NCBI GenBank assembly: GCA_902465425.1
Contig: CABQNA010000028.1
Location: 1 to 11,923, forward strand
Direction: 5' to 3'
Source: an uncultured Collinsella sp.
Lineage (GTDB): Bacteria; Actinomycetota; Coriobacteriia; Coriobacteriales; Coriobacteriaceae
Length of the DNA: 11,923 nucleotides
Shown: positions 6,922 to 11,923 of the stretch, one piece after another
Layout of the letters: the number at the start of each line of letters is the position of its first letter
Numbering within the stretch: the stretch's first letter is position 1
Position numbers and translations under genes: made by a program
The notes under the pieces: generated by a model
What the model was told of the DNA's origin: nothing
Seen by the model: only the letters and a program-made list of their open reading frames with translations
Databases searched by the model: none

Positions 6922-8109
6922 TTAGTCAAGCAAAAGCAATCGTTTATAGACATCGAGGCCTTTGAGTAGGATTTCCTCGTCGAAGAGCATGCTATCGGTA
7001 TGCAGAGCGCTTGTGGCATAGGCGGGGCAGCCATCCGAATCACTCGGGTTGTCTTGGTCCTCTGGCATACCCGTGCCCAGCAGGAAAAACACGCCCGGCA
7101 GATGGCGTTGATAGAACGCGAAATCCTCGGCGATCAGCAGCGGTTCCTCCACAAGCTGCAGCCCGGGCAAGGCAGGCGCGACGCTGGCAAACAACTCGGG
7201 GTCGTTGTCGACCGGCGGATAGCCCTCGGCAAAGTCGAGATCATACGTGCAGCCCGTTGCGGCACAGGCATCGTCCAGCACGCGGCGCACGCCTTCGCGC
7301 GCCCGGTCGAACATGTCGTCCGTAAACACACGCAGGCTTCCGGCCACATGGGCCTCCCCCGCCACCGCGTTGCAAACCGTACCGGCCTGCAGCAGACCAA
7401 ACTTACCGATACAGGGCTCGTCGGCACCCAACTCATCCATCAGTTCGCGCTCGGCAACCAAGAACTTGGCAGCCGCCAGCGCTGCATCGTGCGACTCCTC
7501 GACCGGAACGCCATAGGTCTTAGCGATATGGATGCTCGTCCCGTGAATATGAATGTGCGTCTCACTCGAACGCGCCAGCAACGGACCGGAGCAGCTCGCC
7601 AACGTGCCGGCGAGCAGATCGGGCCACACATGGAAGCCGAAGATGCGATCCGCCCCGTAGCGCTCGAACACGCCGCTCTCGCACACCGTCTTGGCGCCAC
7701 CGGTCGTTTCCTCGGCAGGCTGGAACACAAAAAGCACGTTGCGCTTAAGTGAACCCGGCTGCTCGCGAATCGTACGGTCGACAAAGGTCGCGGCGGCAAG
7801 CGCCATAGCCATGTGTCCGTCATGTCCGCAAGCGTGCATCTTGCCGGGATGGATCGAGGCAAAGGCCGCTCCCGTCGCCTCCGCGATGGGCAGCGCATCC
7901 ATATCGGCGCGAATCGCCGTGGCACGCGCGGCACCAACGCCAGCGTCGAAGAAAGCGCAGACGCAGCTGGGACACGGATGGATCACCTCGCAAGCGAGCG
8001 GCGCCAACACGCCCTCGATATAGGCGATAGTCTGCGGAAGATCGAAATCGAGCTCCGGAATGCGATGGAGATCGCGGCGATAGCGACGGAGTTCTTGGAG
8101 CTCGGTCAT
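6922..8109 (-). CDS. M20 amidohydrolase, probable N-acetyl-diaminopimelate deacetylase
   Basis: Metal-dependent M20 family hydrolase of 395 aa, proposed to remove the acetyl group from N-acetyl-LL-diaminopimelate. Motifs seen are RRDLHRIPEL near the start, IRADMDALPI with Asp69, the metal-binding MHACGHDGH at 91-99, and PAEET with the catalytic/metal Glu pair 133-134. The dimerisation-domain histidine probably lies in GTSIHIAK. Overall pattern matches YkuR-like and hippurate-hydrolase-like enzymes. The ATG at 8109 follows AAGGGA with 7-nt spacing; upstream in-frame ATGs lack such a site. The divergent lysine operon contains dapH, whose acetylated product needs exactly this deacetylase. A general N-acyl amino-acid or hippurate hydrolase remains possible. 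Confidence 0.85.
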   Translation of the reverse strand: MTELQELRRYRRDLHRIPELDFDLPQTIAYIEGVLAPLACEVIHPCPSCVCAFFDAGVGAARATAIRADMDALPIAEATGAAFASIHPGKMHACGHDGHMAMALAAATFVDRTIREQPGSLKRNVLFVFQPAEETTGGAKTVCESGVFERYGADRIFGFHVWPDLLAGTLASCSGPLLARSSETHIHIHGTSIHIAKTYGVPVEESHDAALAAAKFLVAERELMDELGADEPCIGKFGLLQAGTVCNAVAGEAHVAGSLRVFTDDMFDRAREGVRRVLDDACAATGCTYDLDFAEGYPPVDNDPELFASVAPALPGLQLVEEPLLIAEDFAFYQRHLPGVFFLLGTGMPEDQDNPSDSDGCPAYATSALHTDSMLFDEEILLKGLDVYKRLLLLD

Positions 8110-8202
8110 AGAGAATCCCTTCGTGAGGCACATCTGTTGCAACTTATTGTGATACAGGATTGTGGCACACATGTTTCCAGCATATTGCTGCATTTTTTAA
8201 AC

Positions 8203-8248
8203 GTTATATACGAATACTCTTGTTTGGTAAAGTGCAACGTGATAGGGT
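8203..8248. promoter_or_regulatory. Overlapping divergent promoters (M20 gene / lysine operon)
   Basis: Plus strand: TTGTTT (8220-8225), 17 bp, TAGGGT (8243-8248), placing the transcript start just before the riboswitch. Minus strand: TTTACC (8231-8226), 17 bp, TATAAC (8208-8203), serving the amidohydrolase gene. The two -35 elements abut back to back, so RNA polymerase binding could compete. Assigned by eye. Confidence 0.5.
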
Positions 8249-8256
8249 CTTTACCA

Positions 8257-8393
8257 CTTGATAGAGGCGCGGGCACGAAGAGCCGCGGGCGAGCCGGCAG
8301 GCTTTGACCCCGTGGGGAGGCGAAACCCGCCGAACTGGGTTTTTCGGGCACGAACAACCTGGTGGGCCTGTGGGAAACACCCACAGGACTGTC
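8257..8393 (+). ncRNA. Lysine riboswitch (L box)
   Basis: Matches the conserved core of the lysine aptamer: GATAGAGGCGC near the 5' end (8260-8270), a GGGGAGGCG-AAAC-CCGCCGAA hairpin (8314-8334), and an 8-bp stem at 8367-8374/8380-8387 closing just before the conserved GGACTGTC (8386-8393). It sits between the promoter and lysA, the expected target. Lysine binding should reduce expression of the downstream lysine operon. The outer P1 helix is not obvious by eye. Confidence 0.93.
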
Positions 8394-8409
8394 TGCAGCA
8401 ATGCGGGAG

Positions 8410-8477
8410 CGCTATCCGGACATTGGGTCCACGCTATGCGGATTCGATGCGCAGATGGCGCCGTCTGGATAGCGAGG
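8410..8477 (+). promoter_or_regulatory. Riboswitch expression platform next to lysA start
   Basis: CGCTATCC (8410-8417) and GGATAGCG (8467-8474) are exact 8-bp inverted repeats enclosing smaller hairpins. The downstream arm overlaps by one base the GAGG (8474-8477) that is the best ribosome binding site for lysA, 10 nt before its ATG. No U-tract follows. The layout suggests control of translation rather than intrinsic termination (inference). Confidence 0.5.
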
Positions 8478-8487
8478 TTTACGGGAC

Positions 8488-10797
8488 ATGGCATTGACCC
8501 CCAACGAGGCATATGCGGCCAAGCAGCCGTTTGTGGACAAGGAGACACTCGAGCATATCGTCGAGCAGTTCCCCACGCCGTTTCATCTATACGACGAGGC
8601 AGGCATCCGCCGCAACATGCAAGAAGTGCGCGACGCCTTTGCATGGAACCCGGGCTTTAAGGAATACTTTGCCGTCAAGGCCAACCCCAACCCGGCGCTC
8701 ATCTCCATTCTCAACGAATACGGCTGCGGCTGCGATTGCTCGAGCTATACCGAACTCATGATCGCCCGCTCGCTGGGCATCACGGGACACGACATCATGT
8801 TCTCTTCCAACGACACGCCGGCTGCCGACTTTGAGCTCGCCAACAAGCTGGGTGCCATCGTCAACTTTGACGACATCAGCCACATCGAGTTCTTTGAGCG
8901 TGTTGCGGGGCCCATCCCCAAAACGGTCAGCTGCCGTTTTAATCCAGGCGGCCTGTTCCAACTCTCCAACGGCATCATGGACAACCCGGGCGACTCCAAA
9001 TATGGCATGACCACCGAGCAGCTCTTTGAGGCCTTCCGCATGCTCAAGGCCAAGGGCGCCGAGAATTTTGGCATCCATGCCTTCCTTGCCAGCAACACCG
9101 TCACTAACGGCTACTATCCCAAGCTCGCACGCATCCTCTTTAAACTTGCCGTGCGCCTGGAGCGCGAGACCGGCGCACATGTCGCCTTTATCAATCTGTC
9201 CGGCGGTGTGGGTATCCCCTACCTGCCCGAGCAGCAGACTAACGACATTCACGCCATCGGTGAGGGCGTACACGCAGCCTACGACGAGATTCTGGTCCCC
9301 GCCGGCATGGGCGATGTGGCGATCTGCACCGAGATGGGTCGCTTTATGATGGGCCCCTACGGATGCCTGGTCACCAAGGCCATCCACGAGAAGCAGATCT
9401 ACAAGGACTATATCGGCGTGGACGCAAGCACCGTCGATCTGATTCGTCCTGCCATGTATGGCGCCTACCACCACATTACGGTGATGGGCCAGCCGGGTGG
9501 CGACGACAAGACCACAGCGCCCGTCACGGACACCTACGACATCACGGGCAATCTGTGCGAGAACAACGACAAGTTCGCCATCGACCGCGAGCTTCCGCAT
9601 ATCGACATGGGCGACCTGCTCGTGATTCATGACACCGGCGCGCATGGCCACTCTATGGGCTACAACTACAACGGCCGCCTGCGCTCCGCCGAGGTCCTGT
9701 TGCGCCCCGATGGCTCGGCAGACCTCATTCGCCGCGCCGAGCGCCCGGGCGATTACTTTGCCACGCTCGACGTGCTGCCGTGCGGCCGCGAGCTGCTGGC
9801 CAAATCGCGCGCCGAAAGCGCCCGCCGTCGCGCTCAGGACGAGCGCCTAGCAGTCGCCGCCCAATGGAACAAACGCGTCCAGATCGCGGAAGCGAAGGAG
9901 AAGAACATGGATATCCGCAATCTCGAGGGCTCAATCGTCGCCCTTGTCACGCCGTTTAAAAAGGACGGCAGTGTCGACTTTGACGCGCTTGAGCGCCTTA
10001 TCGATTTCCACCTGCAAAATGGCTCTGACGCCATCCTCACCCTGGGCACCACCGGTGAGAGTGCCACGATGACCGATGACGAGGACAACTCCGTCGTCGC
10101 CGCTGTGGTCAAGCATGTTGCAGGACGCGTCCCCGTTATTGCCGGCTCGGGCTCCAACTCCACGCAGACCATGCTCACCAAGTCGCTCACCTATCAGGGC
10201 CTGGGCGCCGACGGTCTGCTGCTCATCACCCCCTACTACAACAAGTCCAATGAAGAGGGTATCTATCAGCACTTTAAGACCGTCGCCGATGCCGTGGACA
10301 TCCCCTGCATCCTGTACAACATCCCCGGCCGCTGTGGCTGCGGCATCAGCGAGCGCAACGTAGAACGCCTGGCCGCGCACCCCAACATCATGGGTATTAA
10401 GGAGGCCTCGGGCAGCGTCGCCTACGCGGCCAAGATCGCCCACCTGCTGTCAGACGACTTCCGCATGTACTCGGGCGAGGACGCGCTTACCGTACCGCTC
10501 ATGAGCCTGGGCGCCTCGGGCACCATCAGCGTGTGGGCCGATGTTCAGCCGCAGCTCGTGCACGACATGTGCCGCGCCTATCTGGACGGTGACGTGGCAC
10601 GCGCCCGCGATATCCAGATTGCTGGCCAGCCGCTCATCAATGCCCTCTTTAGCGAGGTCAACCCCATCCCCGTCAAGGAAGCGCTCGCCCAGATGGGCAT
10701 GATCGAGGCAAACTACCGTATGCCGCTGTGCCCCATGGCAGACGACACGCGAGCCGCACTTACCGATGCTCTGAAGGGAGCTGGTCTGCTTGATTAA
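8488..10797 (+). CDS. lysA-dapA: Fused diaminopimelate decarboxylase / dihydrodipicolinate synthase
   Basis: One uninterrupted 769-codon frame joins two enzymes of lysine synthesis. Residues 1 to about 440 are LysA, which decarboxylates meso-diaminopimelate to lysine: PLP lysine Lys64 in YFAVKANPN, the glycine-rich LSGGVGIP segment, and a C-terminal GAHGHSMGYNYNGRLR motif. Residues 474-769 are a complete DapA. Between them is a charged, probably helical linker (about 440-473). The start at 8488 follows the lysine riboswitch. In most bacteria these are separate genes; at the junction a complete AAGGAG site and ATG remain, and one substitution in the Lys472 codon would create a stop. The fusion may therefore be recent stop-codon loss, a genuine bifunctional enzyme, or a sequence error. 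Confidence 0.88.
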   Translation: MALTPNEAYAAKQPFVDKETLEHIVEQFPTPFHLYDEAGIRRNMQEVRDAFAWNPGFKEYFAVKANPNPALISILNEYGCGCDCSSYTELMIARSLGITGHDIMFSSNDTPAADFELANKLGAIVNFDDISHIEFFERVAGPIPKTVSCRFNPGGLFQLSNGIMDNPGDSKYGMTTEQLFEAFRMLKAKGAENFGIHAFLASNTVTNGYYPKLARILFKLAVRLERETGAHVAFINLSGGVGIPYLPEQQTNDIHAIGEGVHAAYDEILVPAGMGDVAICTEMGRFMMGPYGCLVTKAIHEKQIYKDYIGVDASTVDLIRPAMYGAYHHITVMGQPGGDDKTTAPVTDTYDITGNLCENNDKFAIDRELPHIDMGDLLVIHDTGAHGHSMGYNYNGRLRSAEVLLRPDGSADLIRRAERPGDYFATLDVLPCGRELLAKSRAESARRRAQDERLAVAAQWNKRVQIAEAKEKNMDIRNLEGSIVALVTPFKKDGSVDFDALERLIDFHLQNGSDAILTLGTTGESATMTDDEDNSVVAAVVKHVAGRVPVIAGSGSNSTQTMLTKSLTYQGLGADGLLLITPYYNKSNEEGIYQHFKTVADAVDIPCILYNIPGRCGCGISERNVERLAAHPNIMGIKEASGSVAYAAKIAHLLSDDFRMYSGEDALTVPLMSLGASGTISVWADVQPQLVHDMCRAYLDGDVARARDIQIAGQPLINALFSEVNPIPVKEALAQMGMIEANYRMPLCPMADDTRAALTDALKGAGLLD
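9907..10797 (+). CDS. dapA: 4-hydroxy-tetrahydrodipicolinate synthase (internal start within fusion)
   Basis: Condenses pyruvate with aspartate semialdehyde, the first committed step to diaminopimelate. From the internal ATG at 9907 the product is 296 aa, the usual DapA length. Family residues are present: GTTGES (Thr48-Thr49), PYYNK (Tyr110-111), catalytic Tyr137 in YNIPGR, and the Schiff-base Lys165 in GIKEASG. AAGGAG with 6-nt spacing precedes this ATG, so a free DapA is likely to be made even though the frame is continuous with lysA. The DapA stop overlaps the dapB TTG start by 8 nt. Confidence 0.85.
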   Translation: MDIRNLEGSIVALVTPFKKDGSVDFDALERLIDFHLQNGSDAILTLGTTGESATMTDDEDNSVVAAVVKHVAGRVPVIAGSGSNSTQTMLTKSLTYQGLGADGLLLITPYYNKSNEEGIYQHFKTVADAVDIPCILYNIPGRCGCGISERNVERLAAHPNIMGIKEASGSVAYAAKIAHLLSDDFRMYSGEDALTVPLMSLGASGTISVWADVQPQLVHDMCRAYLDGDVARARDIQIAGQPLINALFSEVNPIPVKEALAQMGMIEANYRMPLCPMADDTRAALTDALKGAGLLD

Positions 10798-11520
10798 GAC
10801 CGTCATTATGGGAACGGGCCGCATGGGCTCGCTCATCCGCACCACCGCCGAGGGCGTTGTCGACGCCGCCGGTCAACCCGTTTTTGATATCGTGGCCCAG
10901 ATTGGCTTCGATTTGAGCAAGCTCGAGAACGCACCGGCTGCCGATGTGATTATCGACTTCTCGAACGTCGCGACCTTCGACGCCGTCGTCGCCTATGTCG
11001 AGCGCACGGGCGCGGCATTGGTCTCAGGCACCACAGGCTACACCCCCGAGCAGATGGACCGCCTGCGTGAGCTGGGCCAGAACACCCGCGTTATGCACTC
11101 GGGCAATTACTCCATCGGTACCGCAGCCCTGCGCCATCTGGTAGCGCAGGCTACACGCGAGCTGCCCGGCTTTGACTGCGAAATCGTCGAGACGCACCAC
11201 AACCAAAAGGTCGATGCCCCGCCAAGCTGCTGCTCGACGCCGTAGTCGAGGCCGAGCCCGAGGCAGGCTACCACCCCGTCTATGGCCGCGAGGGCATGTG
11301 CGGCGCGCGTGACCCCAAGGAGATCGGTATGCACTCGCTGCGCGGCGGCACCGTCGCCGGCGTGCACGAGGTAAGCTTTTTCGGCCAGGACGAGGAGGTC
11401 ACGCTCACCCACCGCGCCACGAGTCGTCAGATCTTTGTCAACGGCGCCTTGGCAGCCGCGCAGAAGCTCGTCACCCGCGAACCCGGCTTCTATACGTTCG
11501 ACCAGGTCATGTTTGTCTAA
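10790..11520 (+). pseudogene. dapB: dapB, 4-hydroxy-tetrahydrodipicolinate reductase, frameshifted
   Basis: Would reduce the DapA product with NAD(P)H. The frame from TTG 10790 (AAGGGAG upstream, overlapping the dapA stop) gives a normal N-terminus: nucleotide-binding MGTGRMGS, the SGTTGYTPEQ segment, and ETHHNQKVDAP. It then shifts and stops at 11245. The remainder (AKLLLDAVVEAE through GMHSLRGGTVAGVHEVSFFG, ending at 11520) continues in another frame from about 11221. At the junction the conserved SGT of the KVDAPSGTA loop is missing. The sequence fits a 10-base deletion between two short CCG repeats (inferred from the family motif and codon use). A functional enzyme is unlikely from this copy unless the lesion is a sequencing or assembly error. 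Confidence 0.88.
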
Positions 11521-11559
11521 CCAGGTGTCAACCGAATCCGCCCAAAGGAGAGATAGCAA

Positions 11560-11923
11560 ATGAGTAACGCAGCCGAGATGGATGCACAGGAGATTATCAA
11601 CTACATCGCCACCGCGCCCAAAAAGACGCCCGTCAAGTTGTACGTGCGCGAGAAGCCGGGCATGAAGGTTGCTTGGGGCGACGCACATGTCTACGGCGGT
11701 CGTCGCGGCAAGACCGTCTTTGGCGACTGGGATGAGCTTAAGGCCATCCTGGACGCCAACGCCGATTCCATCGATTACTACGACGTGGAGAACGATTGCC
11801 GCAACTCCGCCGTGCCCATGCTCGACCTTAAGGGCATCAACGCCCGCATCGAGCCGGGCGCGATCATCCGCGACCGCGTCGAGATTGGCGACCGTGCCGT
11901 CATCATGATGGGCGCCATCATCA
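11560..11923 (+). CDS. dapH: Tetrahydrodipicolinate N-acetyltransferase DapH (3' end outside window)
   Basis: Transfers acetyl from acetyl-CoA to tetrahydrodipicolinate, the entry to the N-acetyl branch of lysine/diaminopimelate synthesis. The 121 visible residues match Bacillus DapH (YkuQ) in order: DAQEIINYI, TPVKLYV, VFGDW, VENDCRNSAVPMLDL, then ARIEPGAIIRDRVEIGDRAVIMMGA, the start of the left-handed beta-helix hexapeptide repeats. The start has AAAGGAG 9 nt upstream and lies 39 bp after the dapB end. The catalytic and acetyl-CoA-binding coils lie beyond the window. The acetyl rather than succinyl type is supported by the close DapH-like N-terminal domain. Confidence 0.93.
   Translation, partial: MSNAAEMDAQEIINYIATAPKKTPVKLYVREKPGMKVAWGDAHVYGGRRGKTVFGDWDELKAILDANADSIDYYDVENDCRNSAVPMLDLKGINARIEPGAIIRDRVEIGDRAVIMMGAII

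Noticed and set aside
8110..8193. N-terminal extension of the M20 amidohydrolase
   Set aside because: The extra 28 residues have no family similarity and lie in the probable leader; ATG 8109 has a good ribosome binding site.
8587..9651. 354-codon minus-strand open frame opposite lysA
   Set aside because: Mirror of LysA coding bias; composition (rich in Val, Ala, Gly, Asp, His) is typical of antisense frames and there is no supporting motif.
11296..11520. Separate small gene with its own ATG
   Set aside because: Its residues are plainly the C-terminal part of DapB (GMHSLRGGTVAGVHEV region), continuous with upstream codons in the same frame back to the lesion.

Overview
The window looks like chromosomal DNA of a high-GC Gram-positive gut bacterium of the Coriobacteriia, most likely Collinsella or a close relative. 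This is inferred from GC-rich codon use, strong AGGAGG-type ribosome binding sites, the protein flavour, and a Collinsella-like pairing of a D-aspartate ligase with an aspartate racemase. No rRNA marker is present, so the genus is an inference. There are no tRNAs, insertion sequences or CRISPR arrays.

Left part (1-3200), cell wall. A minus-strand pair encodes an Asp/Glu racemase (cut by the window edge) and an ATP-grasp D-aspartate ligase, the enzymes needed to make D-Asp and attach it to peptidoglycan precursors as a cross-bridge. A 314-bp divergent region with two phased 15-bp palindromes separates them from a plus-strand secreted coiled-coil protein with a lysozyme-like C-terminal domain. 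That gene ends at a terminator shared with the converging kinase gene.

Middle part (3200-6900), minus strand. A possible signalling cassette consists of a Tat-type DUF4352-like lipoprotein, a 140-aa helix-turn-helix protein, and a Ser/Thr kinase with three C-terminal membrane helices. A long inverted repeat buries the lipoprotein ribosome binding site, and a perfect 13-bp hairpin lies between the HTH and kinase genes. Upstream are a small two-helix membrane protein and a higB-higA toxin-antitoxin pair with its own palindromic operator.

Right part (6900-11923), lysine/diaminopimelate synthesis. An M20 amidohydrolase (probable N-acetyl-diaminopimelate deacetylase) is divergent from a lysine-riboswitch-controlled operon lysA-dapA-dapB-dapH. 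The operon has two surprises. lysA and dapA are joined in one 769-codon reading frame with an intact ribosome binding site inside it, and dapB carries a frameshift that removes its conserved SGT active-site loop. DapH places the organism on the N-acetyl branch of the pathway, which fits the neighbouring deacetylase. If the dapB lesion is real, this strain cannot make diaminopimelate or lysine by this route unless there is another copy; it may also be a sequencing or assembly error.
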